Shown in pieces: positions 12,999 through 20,884 of a stretch of DNA of 20,884 nucleotides. Where the stretch lies: assembly GCA_965662885.1 (NCBI GenBank), contig CBFIJI010000025.1, positions 1-20,884 on the forward strand. The letters run 5' to 3'. A model generated the notes under the pieces. It worked only from the letters and a program-made list of their open reading frames with translations. It did not search any database and was not told where the DNA came from. The stretch is from CBFIJI01 sp965662885. Lineage in GTDB: Bacteria; Bacteroidota; Bacteroidia; Flavobacteriales; Flavobacteriaceae. The position numbers were made by a program, and so were the translations under genes. Within the stretch, counting starts at the first letter, position 1; each line of letters begins with the position of its first letter.

Positions 12999-13865
12999 CT
13001 AAGGTAAGGGTTTTCCCATACTTGCTTCCGTTAAAATAAACCAATCGGAGAGTTCTAAATTGATTTTTTCTGCAGCCACAGAAAGTGCCATACGCTCTGG
13101 ACTGGTTGTTCCGATTACAGGAAAGATATTCGTTGGATGTTTCAGTAACCATGCTAACAATAATTGATCTTCCGTACAGGAATATTTCTTACAAAGCAGT
13201 TGTATTTGTTTATAGATACGATTTTTTTGATCGTTTGCTGTTTTAAAGTAGCTACCCAAAGGACTCCACGCCATCGCGCCTATTTTATGCTGTTGTAAAT
13301 AATCCAGTGTACCATCAAAAAGAGGGGTATCATGGGTTAACGAACATTCGATTTGATTCCATTCCAAAGGGATGGCCTCTCGAATCAATTCCATTTGAGA
13401 AATGGTAAAGTTAGAGACCCCTAATGCTTTGATTTTCCCCGCTTTTTTAAGCGCATAGGCAGCCTCAGCAATTGTTTCGGCATGCATTAAAGGACTGGGT
13501 CGGTGTAAAAGCAAGACATCCAAATATTCTGTTTGCAGGTTACGAAGGGAGTTTTCAACGCTTGTTTCGATATGTTTTTTGGAATAGTCGTAGTGTTTTA
13601 CGGGGAGTGGGCGTTCCTCACAGGGCATTTGAATACCGCATTTGGAGATGAAATTCACTGTTTCTCTAGCAACACCGCTTGCGGTAAAAGCAGCACCAAA
13701 TTCACGTTCAGTAGTATAACCACCGTAGATGTCGGCATGATCAAAAGTGTTGATTTCCAAGCTGATGGCTGTCTCTATTAAATGAGCCATTCCTTTAGTG
13801 TTGAGTGCTTTTCCCCAAACCCCCCAAGTCATTGTTCCAGAAATTATTCTTGAAATTGTTTTCAT
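12999..13865 (-). CDS. Aldo/keto reductase (YdhF-like)
   Basis: The frame is open from an ATG at 13889, but the start is placed at 13865 because 'MKTISRIISGTMTWGVWG' starts directly on the first strand of the barrel and the eight extra residues (MNLLYFHH) match nothing in the family. The 288-residue protein is an NADPH-dependent TIM-barrel reductase. The catalytic tetrad is visible as Asp42 and Tyr47 ('FDHADIYGGY'), Lys75 ('ISKCGIQ') and His121 ('LLLHRPSPL'). 'ALGVSNFTISQ' and 'AWSPLGSYF' are further family marks, and 'PVIGTTSPERM' lies in the cofactor-binding C-terminal part. The whole pattern, especially 'DHADIYGGY' and 'SKCGI', resembles E. coli YdhF, whose physiological substrate is uncertain. 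It is the first gene of the minus-strand group, divergent from the Bat operon. Confidence 0.88.
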   Translation of the reverse strand: MKTISRIISGTMTWGVWGKALNTKGMAHLIETAISLEINTFDHADIYGGYTTEREFGAAFTASGVARETVNFISKCGIQMPCEERPLPVKHYDYSKKHIETSVENSLRNLQTEYLDVLLLHRPSPLMHAETIAEAAYALKKAGKIKALGVSNFTISQMELIREAIPLEWNQIECSLTHDTPLFDGTLDYLQQHKIGAMAWSPLGSYFKTANDQKNRIYKQIQLLCKKYSCTEDQLLLAWLLKHPTNIFPVIGTTSPERMALSVAAEKINLELSDWFILTEASMGKPLP

Positions 13866-13978
13866 GTGATGAAAATATAATAAATTCACACCTAAAATAG
13901 TAACAAATGCAGGCTTTCGTTATTTGATTTCGCACAATTTTTAACCAATTATTAACAAGGAAAAGGAAATTTATTTTT

Positions 13979-13986
13979 CAACTTTG
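13979..13986 (+). promoter_or_regulatory. Possible -7 box for the Bat operon (weak)
   Basis: CAACTTTG differs from TAnnTTTG at the first base and ends 17 bases before the ATG at 14004, which fits a short leader. No good -33 element was recognised, but the position in the 138-base divergent gap is right. Confidence 0.3.
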
Positions 13987-14003
13987 CTATCCAAAAAAAT
14001 ACT

Positions 14004-15011
14004 ATGGACAACAGTACAAATGAAACAATCGACATTCGGGCGATTAATGAAAAAATTGAAAAGGAGAGTGCCTTTGTAGATTTATTGACCATGGAAATGA
14101 ATAAGGTCATTGTCGGTCAAAAAGACATGGTAGAACGTTTGTTGATCGGCCTATTGGGTCGAGGTCATATTTTACTTGAAGGGGTTCCCGGTTTGGCAAA
14201 AACGCTTGCTATCAATACTTTGAGCCAAGCGGTAAAAGCCTCTTTTAGCCGTATTCAATTTACTCCCGATCTTCTCCCGGCTGACGTTGTGGGGACAATG
14301 ATCTACAACATCAAGGAAAACGACTTTACCATTAAAAAAGGGCCCATCTTTGCCAATTTTGTCTTGGCAGATGAAATTAACCGAGCCCCTGCAAAAGTAC
14401 AATCAGCACTTTTGGAAGCCATGCAAGAAAAACAAGTCACCATTGGGGATTCTACCTTTAAACTCCAAGCACCTTTTTTGGTCATGGCCACCCAGAACCC
14501 TGTTGAACAAGAGGGAACTTACCCATTGCCCGAAGCACAAGTAGATCGTTTTATGCTCAAAACAGTGATTGACTACCCCAATTTGGCAGATGAACAAGTC
14601 ATTGTACGCAATAACTTAAACGGTAATAATGAAAAAGTTAAACCAGTGGTAACGACTAAACAAATTATCACTGCACAAGAGACTGTGCGTACAGTCTATA
14701 TGGATGAAAAAATTGAGAAATACATTCTTGATCTCATTTTTGCTACCCGATATCCAGAAAATTACCGTTTGGAAAAAATTAAACCATTAATCAACTTTGG
14801 TGCTTCTCCTCGTGGAAGTATCAACTTGGCAACTGCTGCCAAATGTTATGCTTTTTTAAAGCATCGTGGCTATGTTATTCCTGAGGACGTTCGTGCAGTA
14901 ATTTACGATGTCTTACGCCACCGTATTGGATTAACTTATGAAGCGGAAGCTGAAAATATTACCACTGAAGACTTGATCAGCCAGATTATTAATGAAGTAG
15001 AGGTTCCTTAG
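14004..15011 (+). CDS. moxR: MoxR-family AAA+ ATPase
   Basis: The 335-residue AAA+ ATPase shows Walker A 'GVPGLAKT' (60-67), Walker B 'FVLADEINRAP' (119-129), sensor 1 'ATQNP' (162-166) within 'MATQNPVEQEGTYPLPEAQVDRFM', and a C-terminal lid with 'GASPRGS' (sensor 2 Arg). 'GRGHILLEGVPG' and 'IQFTPDLLPADVVGT' are MoxR-specific. MoxR ATPases are thought to act as chaperones for partner proteins with von Willebrand A domains. Here the partners are encoded directly downstream: the DUF58 protein, BatA and BatB. The gene is the first of seven, preceded by a 138-base divergent gap with a possible promoter box. It is cytoplasmic. Confidence 0.93.
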   Translation: MDNSTNETIDIRAINEKIEKESAFVDLLTMEMNKVIVGQKDMVERLLIGLLGRGHILLEGVPGLAKTLAINTLSQAVKASFSRIQFTPDLLPADVVGTMIYNIKENDFTIKKGPIFANFVLADEINRAPAKVQSALLEAMQEKQVTIGDSTFKLQAPFLVMATQNPVEQEGTYPLPEAQVDRFMLKTVIDYPNLADEQVIVRNNLNGNNEKVKPVVTTKQIITAQETVRTVYMDEKIEKYILDLIFATRYPENYRLEKIKPLINFGASPRGSINLATAAKCYAFLKHRGYVIPEDVRAVIYDVLRHRIGLTYEAEAENITTEDLISQIINEVEVP

Positions 15012-15053
15012 GCTCATTTTTGTTAGAGTTACTAATATAAATTTAAGGACAGA

Positions 15054-15920
15054 ATGGACACGAAAGCGCTTTTAAAAAAAGTTCGTAAAATTGAGATTAA
15101 AACCCGCCGCCTAAGCGACCATATTTTTGGGGGGGAATACCACAGTACGTTTAAAGGACGTGGTATGACCTTTAGTGAGGTACGACAGTATCAATTTGGA
15201 GATGACGTTCGTGCTATTGATTGGAATGTCACCGCTCGTTATAATGAACCCTTTGTAAAAGTCTTTGAAGAAGAACGGGAACTGACCTTGATGTTGGTGG
15301 TTGATGTAAGTGGTTCTGAATTTTTTGGAACGCAAGAACAGTTTAAAAGAGATGTCTTAACCGAAATAGCTGCAACCCTTTCTTTTTCTGCCCTACAGAA
15401 CAATGATAAAGTGGGATTGTTGTTGTTTTCCGATCAAGTAGAATTGTTTATTCCTCCTAAAAAAGGACGTTCGCATATTTTGCGAATCATTCGAGAATTA
15501 TTGGAATTTCAACCTTTGAGTAAAAACACCAATATTGGTGTAGCACTTGAATTTTTAGTGGGGGTTTTAAAGAAAAAAGCAATAGTTTTTGTGCTGTCCG
15601 ATTTTATGGACAACACCTATGAAAAGACCTTACGTATAGCTGCAAAAAAACACGACTTAACAGGAATTCGTGTTTACGACAATCGAGAAGAAACGATTCC
15701 AAATGTGGGGATTGTTCCTATGGTTGATGCTGAAAGTGGAGGTGTTCGTTGGATCAATACACAGTCGGCTAAAGTACGTCAGGCCTATGCCAAACATCAT
15801 GCTACTCAAGTGGCAACTTTTGAAGAACTGTTCCGAAAAAACGGATCTGGGACGATTCATTGCCGGGTAGAAGAAAGTTATGTGAAAAAATTATTGAGCT
15901 ATTTTAAAGCACGAATTTAA
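15054..15920 (+). CDS. DUF58 / VWA-like protein of the Bat operon
   Basis: The 288-residue protein carries the DUF58 signature 'VRQYQFGDDVRAIDWNVTAR' (43-62), followed by a von Willebrand A-like domain with an intact MIDAS start 'DVSGS' (84-88) and 'VFVLSDFMD' further on. No signal peptide or membrane helix is evident, so it is probably cytoplasmic, and it would be a direct partner of the MoxR ATPase. DUF58 genes follow moxR in many phyla, and this order is standard in Bacteroidota Bat clusters. The 42-base gap after moxR contains 'AAGGA' 4 bases before the ATG, the nearest thing to a Shine-Dalgarno sequence in the operon. The next gene begins 3 bases after its stop. Confidence 0.9.
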   Translation: MDTKALLKKVRKIEIKTRRLSDHIFGGEYHSTFKGRGMTFSEVRQYQFGDDVRAIDWNVTARYNEPFVKVFEEERELTLMLVVDVSGSEFFGTQEQFKRDVLTEIAATLSFSALQNNDKVGLLLFSDQVELFIPPKKGRSHILRIIRELLEFQPLSKNTNIGVALEFLVGVLKKKAIVFVLSDFMDNTYEKTLRIAAKKHDLTGIRVYDNREETIPNVGIVPMVDAESGGVRWINTQSAKVRQAYAKHHATQVATFEELFRKNGSGTIHCRVEESYVKKLLSYFKARI

Positions 15921-15923
15921 TTT

Positions 15924-17552
15924 ATGAAAAAGACGATTGGTTTATTGCTTTTGTTCGTGCCCTTTTGGTCATTAACTGCGCAAGATATTGGGGAACTCAA
16001 TGTGGCAGTGGATACGACTAGTGTTTTGATTGGCGCACAGCTTAACTATACCCTTCAAGTTAAAGCGGACAGTACAGCACAAATCGTTTTTCCTGAACAA
16101 GCTCTTTTTGCTCCTTTTGAACTTTTAGAAGAAAGTCCAATTGATACCATTCGTGCAAAAAGTCATTATTTATTCACCAAGCGCTATGCTTTAATTCAAT
16201 TTGACTCGGGGCGTTATATCCTCCCACAACAGCGTGTTTTTGTTAATGGTTTTGCTAAAATAGCGGACTCCATCGGTATTGAGGTGGTCAACGTAGCCGT
16301 GGACACCCTAAAACAAAACTTATATGATATTAAGCCTATTAAGGAGGTAGATAAAAACTATGATGCATTGATTGCACAAGTCCTTTGGGGTTTGGTCATC
16401 GTGTTTGTGCTTCTCGGAATTTTATATACTTATTTTTTCCAAAAGCGGAGAAAAGAGTTACGTGAAAAAGAAATTGCTCCGTTTGACCGTGCTATTGGGG
16501 AGTTAAAAGCCCTGGAAACAGAAACCCCCTCGGATCAAGAAGAGTTTAAAAAGTATTATTCTCGATTGACCGATGTGGTGCGTCGCTATTTAGAAGATGA
16601 AGCTAAAATTTCTGCTTTAGAAAGCACTTCGGAAGAACTCTTACTCAAACTGGAAGCCTTAAAAGATGCCGGTGAATTGGAGTTGGAGCTAGCCACCTTA
16701 AAAAGTCTTAAAACTGTTTTACAAACGGCTGATTTGGTAAAGTTTGCAAAAGAACTTCCCCAATATGGTCTTGCAATAAATGATCGTAAAGCGGTGGAAA
16801 TTGTTGTTATTGAAACCAAAGAAGCTTTACCCGAACCTACAGAAGAAGAATTACGCCAACAGGCTGCTTATCAACTTATACTCGCTAAAAAAAGACGGCA
16901 GGAGCGATTGCTTTGGGGAAGTGCCGGAGTGGTAATTGTAGCGGTACTTGCTTTAGTGACTTCTATGGCAATTTATGGCTATTATCCTGTACGGGATACA
17001 CTTTTGCGTTATCCTACTAAAATTCTTAATAGTGGAGAATGGGTCAGCAGTCAATATGGTACCCCTCCCATTAAAATTAGTACCCCAGAAGTCTTAGAAA
17101 GAATTACTGAGGGAGAAGACAATCAAATCCATTTTATTTCGGGATCCATTGAAGATGCCTTCTCTATTGACTTACACTTTGCAATGCAGCCTCCTAAAAA
17201 AGGGGAAACAGCTAACCCCCAAAAAGCGGACAAAGAGGCTGAAGAAAGTAAAGGACAAGAATTAATCAACAATATTATAACGAATTTTGAATCCAAAGGA
17301 GCAGTTAATATTTTGATTAAAGACGATCAAATTACATTGCCCTCCAATATCGATGTTTTAAAAATATACGGCACTTTGGATTATCCTGTTAAAGGGGAGT
17401 CAGAACGGGTTCGTACTAATTATACTACCCTTTTATTGGTGTTTAAAGAAGGAACCATTTCTTTGACGATGATGTATGCTAAAAATGATCGATATGGTGA
17501 GCAGATTGAAGAGCGAATCATCAACAGTTTGGAATTAATTAAAGAACTATAA
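15924..17552 (+). CDS. Two-TM BatD-like membrane protein of the Bat operon
   Basis: The 542-residue protein starts with a signal peptide ending near 'LTAQD' (17-21). A periplasmic beta-domain runs to about 140 and resembles a short BatD N-terminal domain ('DTTSVLIGAQLNYTLQVKAD', 'FAPFELLEESP', 'RYALIQFDSGRYILPQQRV'). The first membrane helix is about 150-172. A cytoplasmic helical, charged region (173-328) follows, containing 'YYSRLTDVVRRYLEDEAKIS' and 'ALESTSEELLLKL', like the DUF4381-type linker found beside MoxR/DUF58 genes. The second helix is about 329-351, and the 190-residue C-terminal domain should again be periplasmic; its family was not recognised. It is separated by 3 bases from each neighbour, so it is firmly in the operon. 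It may link cytoplasmic MoxR/DUF58 to periplasmic BatC/BatD, which is inference. Confidence 0.75.
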   Translation: MKKTIGLLLLFVPFWSLTAQDIGELNVAVDTTSVLIGAQLNYTLQVKADSTAQIVFPEQALFAPFELLEESPIDTIRAKSHYLFTKRYALIQFDSGRYILPQQRVFVNGFAKIADSIGIEVVNVAVDTLKQNLYDIKPIKEVDKNYDALIAQVLWGLVIVFVLLGILYTYFFQKRRKELREKEIAPFDRAIGELKALETETPSDQEEFKKYYSRLTDVVRRYLEDEAKISALESTSEELLLKLEALKDAGELELELATLKSLKTVLQTADLVKFAKELPQYGLAINDRKAVEIVVIETKEALPEPTEEELRQQAAYQLILAKKRRQERLLWGSAGVVIVAVLALVTSMAIYGYYPVRDTLLRYPTKILNSGEWVSSQYGTPPIKISTPEVLERITEGEDNQIHFISGSIEDAFSIDLHFAMQPPKKGETANPQKADKEAEESKGQELINNIITNFESKGAVNILIKDDQITLPSNIDVLKIYGTLDYPVKGESERVRTNYTTLLLVFKEGTISLTMMYAKNDRYGEQIEERIINSLELIKEL

Positions 17553-17555
17553 TAC

Positions 17556-18560
17556 GTGTTTGAAGGAATTTATTTTGCGAATCCCAATTACCTCTGGTTA
17601 GGAGTGCTTCTTCCAGTAGCCATCATATGGCATTATTTGAGTTGGAAAAAAGCGCAGGCAGAATTAACGCTTTCCTCGTTAAAAGGTTTTGAGGGAACCA
17701 CCTCATTATTGGCTCAATTTCGCCCGCTTTTATTTGTATTGCGGATGATCACTTTAGCTTTGTTGATTTTGGCTATTGCCCGCCCCCAAACAGTAGATGT
17801 TTCCACCCGAACAAAAACCAATAAAGGAATTGACATTGTAATGGCCATAGATGTGTCTTCCAGCATGCTGGCCCAAGATTTAAAACCTGATCGGTTGACT
17901 GCATTAAAACGAGTAGCGGCGGCTTTTGTTGATGATCGATTGAGTGATCGGATTGGTTTGGTGGTTTATGCTGGGGAAAGTTATACCAAAACACCCATCA
18001 CTAGTGATAAAAGTATTATTAAAGGATCGTTACGTGAAATATCTTATAAAGGTTTAATTCAAGATGGTACGGCTATTGGGATGGGCTTGGCCACTTCCGT
18101 AAATCGGTTAAAAGACAGTCGTGCAAAAAGTAAGGTAATTATTTTACTGACCGATGGAGTGAATAACTCTGGATTTATTGATCCTAAAATTGCAACTGAG
18201 CTGGCAGTTGAGTTTGGGATTAAAACATATACCATTGGATTAGGAACCAATGGGATGGCACGAGCTCCGATAGGGGTTTTACCCAATGGAAAATTTCAAT
18301 ATGGGATGACAAAGGTCGAAATTGATGAAGACTTATTAAAAGAAATTGCCACCACCACTGGTGGGGTTTATTTTAGAGCAACAGACAACCAGAAACTGGA
18401 AGAAATTTATGCAGAAATCAATAAGCTAGAGAAAACGGAAGTTGAGGAGTTTAAATACTACAACTATGAAGAGAAATACCGTTTGTTGATTCTTTGGGCA
18501 CTAGGGTTCCTTTTTCTTGAATGGCTCTTGAGGAATACTTTATTTAAAAGCTTTATATAA
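17556..18560 (+). CDS. batA: BatA, membrane-anchored von Willebrand A protein
   Basis: The 334-residue protein starts at GTG (17556), 3 bases after the preceding stop. It has an N-terminal membrane helix (about 10-28), a second at about 57-76, a VWA domain from about 90 to 285, and a C-terminal helix before 'LEWLLRNTLFKSFI'. The MIDAS is complete: 'DVSSS' (99-103), Thr172 in 'QDGTAIG' and Asp200 in 'LLTDGVNNSG'. 'RPQTVDVSTRTKTNKGIDIV' just before the domain is typical of BatA. Bat proteins were named from aerotolerance work in Bacteroides fragilis, but their molecular role remains open. The next gene, batB, is a paralogue with the same layout, so the pair arose by duplication. Confidence 0.92.
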   Translation: MFEGIYFANPNYLWLGVLLPVAIIWHYLSWKKAQAELTLSSLKGFEGTTSLLAQFRPLLFVLRMITLALLILAIARPQTVDVSTRTKTNKGIDIVMAIDVSSSMLAQDLKPDRLTALKRVAAAFVDDRLSDRIGLVVYAGESYTKTPITSDKSIIKGSLREISYKGLIQDGTAIGMGLATSVNRLKDSRAKSKVIILLTDGVNNSGFIDPKIATELAVEFGIKTYTIGLGTNGMARAPIGVLPNGKFQYGMTKVEIDEDLLKEIATTTGGVYFRATDNQKLEEIYAEINKLEKTEVEEFKYYNYEEKYRLLILWALGFLFLEWLLRNTLFKSFI

Positions 18561-18566
18561 CACCAT

Positions 18567-19613
18567 ATGTATCAACTAGACGCTCCGACATATTTTTACT
18601 TGTTTGCGCTATTACCGCTCCTTTGGATTGGCTATTTACTTATGGCCCGTTGGAAAGTTAGGGCACAGTCTCGTTTTGCAAGTTCAAAACTCTTAGATGA
18701 ATTGAGTCCAAACCGATCCCGATTTAAACCCGTTTTAAAGTTGTTTTTGATGACCTTGGCTATCAGTTTGTTAATCATAGGTTTGGTTAATCCTAAAATT
18801 GGAACCCAACTGGAAACAGTCAAACGGGAGGGAGTTGATATTGTTTTTGCGATTGATGTTTCTAAAAGTATGTTGGCGGAAGATATAGCCCCCAATCGGC
18901 TAGAAAAGTCCAAACGTTTGGTCTCAGCTATATTGAATCAATTGGCTAGTGATCGTGTGGGGATCATTGCTTATGCTGCACAGGCTGTTCCCCAACTGCC
19001 TATTACCACAGATTACGGCGCTGCGAAAATGTTTTTACAAGCGCTTAATACAGATATGCTATCCTCACAAGGAACAGCCTTGGATGGTGCCATCGATTTG
19101 GCAGCTACTTTTTTTGATGATGAAGACCAAACCAATCGGGTGATTTTTTTAATTTCTGATGGGGAAGACCACTCTGAGGAGGGAAGTACTGCTGCCCAAA
19201 GAGCAGCTGCATTAGGAATCAAAATTTTTACCTTTGGAGTGGGAACCGAAAAGGGCGCTCCTATTCCAATTAAACGCAACGGAGTGGTAGAGGCGTATAA
19301 AAAAGATTTTGAAGGCGAGGTGGTGATTACCCAACGAAATATCCCGATATTGAAAAGTATTGCGGAGTCCACTCAAGGGGACTACCAAGATGGAAACGAA
19401 ACTCAAGAAGTTTTAGATTTTGTTTCTGAAACCCTTAAGGCGATGGATAAAAAAGAATTTGAAGCTAAAAAGTTCGTCAGTTATAAAGATCGCTTTCAAC
19501 TTTTTTTGATTGGGGCTTTAATATTAATTTTAACCGATTTATTTTTGTTTGAGACTCAGACAAAATGGTTACAAAAATTGAACCTGTTTAATGAAAAGCA
19601 ACGTAATGCGTAA
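18567..19613 (+). CDS. batB: BatB, membrane-anchored von Willebrand A protein
   Basis: The 348-residue protein has an N-terminal helix (about 9-26), a second helix (about 56-74), a VWA domain and a C-terminal helix ('LFLIGALILILTDLFLFE'). The MIDAS residues are 'DVSKS' (97-101), Thr170 in 'SQGTALDGA' and Asp198 in 'LISDGEDHS'. 'NPKIGTQLETVKREGVDIVF' precedes the domain as in BatB proteins. It is paralogous to BatA and starts 6 bases after it. Its 3' end overlaps the start of batC by 23 bases, or by 8 if batC starts at the second ATG. Translation of batC therefore probably depends on ribosomes finishing batB. Confidence 0.92.
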   Translation: MYQLDAPTYFYLFALLPLLWIGYLLMARWKVRAQSRFASSKLLDELSPNRSRFKPVLKLFLMTLAISLLIIGLVNPKIGTQLETVKREGVDIVFAIDVSKSMLAEDIAPNRLEKSKRLVSAILNQLASDRVGIIAYAAQAVPQLPITTDYGAAKMFLQALNTDMLSSQGTALDGAIDLAATFFDDEDQTNRVIFLISDGEDHSEEGSTAAQRAAALGIKIFTFGVGTEKGAPIPIKRNGVVEAYKKDFEGEVVITQRNIPILKSIAESTQGDYQDGNETQEVLDFVSETLKAMDKKEFEAKKFVSYKDRFQLFLIGALILILTDLFLFETQTKWLQKLNLFNEKQRNA

Positions 19614-20442
19614 TACTTTTTTAGGATTCCTTTTTTCAATGGTTATTTCTTTTTCCCTCATAGGGCAAGAAGGGACAATCACTAATCATATCTATGAAGG
19701 CAATACACGCGTAGAAGAAGAAGCCTATACCAAAGCTGAAAAAGCCTATCGAAAAGCACTTTCATTGGCTCCTGAACAACCGGATGCACTTTATAATTTA
19801 GGAAATACACATTACCGTGATAAGCAATTGGATGAAGCATCTCAACGCTTTTTTCAAACACAAAAATTCGCAACTGAAAAAACGGATAAGCACAAAGCGT
19901 TTCACAATATGGGGAATGTTTTTATGCAAAAAAAAGAATACGAAAAAGCAGTAGAGGCTTATAAAAATGCGCTCCGTAATAATCCGGCAGATGAAGAAAC
20001 CCGATACAATTATGCCCTCGCCAAAGAACTTTTAGAAAAGGAACAACAGCAACAAGATCAAGACCAAGATCAGGATCAGGATCAAAAAGACGATCAGGAA
20101 AAGAAAGATAAAGAGGAGGATCAGGAGCAAGATGGCGATCAAGAAAAAGAGGATCAAAAAGACGATCCTGAAGAGGGTGACGAAGGGGACGAAAAGGAAA
20201 AGGAAAGTGATCCTGAAAAAGAAGGGGACGATCCTAAAGATGAAAAGCCAAAAGATCAAAAAGAAGGGGATAAAGAACCCTCAGACAAAAAAGAGCCACC
20301 AAAACCCCGACCCGGGCAGCTTTCTCCTGAACAGGTAAAAAGTTTATTGGAAGCGATGAATAATCAAGAAAAGAAAGTACAAGATAAAGTCAATGCTGAA
20401 AAAGTAAAAGGCGTTCCCCTTCGAGGAAAAAAAGATTGGTAG
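19591..20442 (+). CDS. batC: BatC, periplasmic TPR protein with acidic low-complexity tail
   Basis: The 283-residue protein has a signal sequence ('NTFLGFLFSMVISFSLIGQ') and then two or three tetratricopeptide repeats (about 35-150), e.g. 'ALYNLGNTHYRDKQLDEAS' and 'AFHNMGNVFMQKKEYEKAV'. Residues about 151-240 are a Gln/Asp/Glu/Lys low-complexity stretch, starting with alternating Gln-Asp encoded by GATCAA/GATCAG-like codons. A conserved-looking C-terminus follows ('SPEQVKSLLEAMNNQEKKVQ', ending 'RGKKDW'). TPRs bind protein partners, probably BatA, BatB or BatD in the periplasm. Two starts are possible: ATG 19591 and ATG 19606. The second leaves 'MRNTF' before the hydrophobic core and a smaller overlap with batB. 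Both give a workable signal peptide, and I cannot choose. Confidence 0.88.
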   Translation: MKSNVMRNTFLGFLFSMVISFSLIGQEGTITNHIYEGNTRVEEEAYTKAEKAYRKALSLAPEQPDALYNLGNTHYRDKQLDEASQRFFQTQKFATEKTDKHKAFHNMGNVFMQKKEYEKAVEAYKNALRNNPADEETRYNYALAKELLEKEQQQQDQDQDQDQDQKDDQEKKDKEEDQEQDGDQEKEDQKDDPEEGDEGDEKEKESDPEKEGDDPKDEKPKDQKEGDKEPSDKKEPPKPRPGQLSPEQVKSLLEAMNNQEKKVQDKVNAEKVKGVPLRGKKDW

Positions 20443-20450
20443 TACCCTTT

Positions 20451-20884
20451 ATGAAGTTACAATTTCAACAGTTATGTATTATGATGTTCCTTTTCATTGG
20501 AGGAACTGCCCTGGCACAAGTTAGTTTTGAGGCTAAAGTGAGTAAAAAGCGCCTTGGTATTAATGAGCGCCTTCGAGTAGATTTTGTGATGAATAAAAAC
20601 GGGGATGACTTTAGTCCACCCAATTTTAGAGGTTTTCAAGTGGTTCAAGGACCCAACCAATCCATGAGTAATATTTGGGATAATGGAAAGCGGAGTTTTA
20701 CCAAAACCATCTCCTATTTCCTAGCCCCACAAACCAAAGGTAACCTTACTATTGGTCAGGCAACTGTAGATATTGATGGAGAAATTTATAAAACAAGTCC
20801 TATCAGTATTGAAGTGACTTCAGCAGTAAAAAAACCCAATGACCCTAATAATGTCGATTATATTATAGATGAAAACATTCACTT
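20451..20884 (+). CDS. batD: BatD, N-terminal part (runs off the window end)
   Basis: An ATG 8 bases after batC opens a frame that continues to the last base (144 codons visible). A signal peptide 'MKLQFQQLCIMMFLFIGG' ending 'TALAQ' (19-23) is followed by a beta-sandwich segment: 'VSFEAKVSKKRLGINERLRV', 'PPNFRGFQVVQGPNQS', 'RSFTKTISYFLAPQTKGNLT' and 'GEIYKTSPISIEV'. This is the start of the BatD oxygen-tolerance family. The G.F.VV.GP motif and the F.YFL.P...G pattern are typical. Full members are about 550-600 residues, with a membrane helix near the C-terminus, so most of the gene lies beyond the window. Its position as the last visible member of moxR-DUF58-batA-batB-batC supports the call. 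Confidence 0.88.
   Translation, partial: MKLQFQQLCIMMFLFIGGTALAQVSFEAKVSKKRLGINERLRVDFVMNKNGDDFSPPNFRGFQVVQGPNQSMSNIWDNGKRSFTKTISYFLAPQTKGNLTIGQATVDIDGEIYKTSPISIEVTSAVKKPNDPNNVDYIIDENIH

Noticed and set aside
13866..13889. Eight-residue upstream extension of the aldo/keto reductase
   Set aside because: The second ATG begins directly on the conserved first barrel strand; the extension matches nothing in the family.
13904..13911. Near-consensus minus-strand box TGCATTTG upstream of the aldo/keto reductase
   Set aside because: It mismatches the near-invariant A of TAnnTTTG and has no -33 partner, so it is not strong enough to list as a promoter.
19013..19372. 119-codon minus-strand frame
   Set aside because: It is antisense to the VWA domain of batB, with no family resemblance.
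20032..20259. Leu/Ile/Phe-rich minus-strand frame resembling a membrane protein
   Set aside because: It is the exact antisense of the Gln/Asp/Glu/Lys-coding tail of batC; the hydrophobicity is an artefact of GA-rich codons read backwards.

Overview
The window looks like chromosome of a Bacteroidota bacterium, most likely a marine-type Flavobacteriia. The evidence is the complete-looking Bat (Bacteroides aerotolerance) cluster, a large TonB-dependent receptor followed by a DUF5689 lipoprotein, a peptidase-S74 'tail fiber' type surface protein, A+T-rich DNA, tight gene packing with little Shine-Dalgarno signal, and TAnnTTTG promoter boxes. No tRNA, rRNA, CRISPR array, transposase or intact prophage was seen.

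Layout. (a) 1-587: 3' end of a gene with a C-terminal S74 self-processing chaperone domain, followed at about 600-710 by a composite intergenic repeat made of hairpins and short tandem repeats. (b) 783-1934: a PLP-dependent cystathionine gamma-synthase/lyase. (c) 1968-2359: two overlapping tiny genes, a shortened DUF433 protein and a shortened DUF5615 PIN-like protein. They look like the decaying remains of a toxin-antitoxin-type pair, and the second ends 3 bases before lpxH. (d) 2363-4352: lpxH (lipid A biosynthesis) and hflX (ribosome-associated GTPase), overlapping by 8 bases. (e) 4361-9609: a secreted endonuclease/exonuclease/phosphatase-family enzyme on the minus strand, divergent from a TonB-dependent receptor gene and a DUF5689/choice-of-anchor-J lipoprotein gene. 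This may be a cell-surface nucleic-acid or phosphoester uptake locus.

(f) 9610-11055: a loose, A+T-rich stretch with one membrane-anchored protein of unknown function, a 39-codon hydrophobic small ORF behind a perfect TAnnTTTG box, and about 450 bases with no convincing gene. (g) 11056-13865, minus strand: an aldo/keto reductase, a short-chain dehydrogenase and an AlbA_2 (Schlafen-like) protein, probably one operon; the last two overlap as ATGA.

(h) 14004-20884: the Bat operon, in the order MoxR AAA+ ATPase, DUF58 protein, two-TM BatD-like protein, BatA, BatB, BatC (TPR), BatD (cut by the window end). Gaps are 42 bases or less and BatB/BatC overlap, so the seven genes are almost certainly co-transcribed. 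The established model is a MoxR ATPase acting with von Willebrand A proteins anchored in the inner membrane and periplasmic TPR/BatD partners, probably in envelope protein maturation or stress tolerance.

I did not find a clearly novel system. The best candidates for a second look are the shortened DUF433/DUF5615 pair, the nuclease/TonB-receptor/DUF5689 locus, the two-TM BatD-like protein, the AlbA_2 gene coupled to a dehydrogenase, and the promoter-preceded small membrane ORF.
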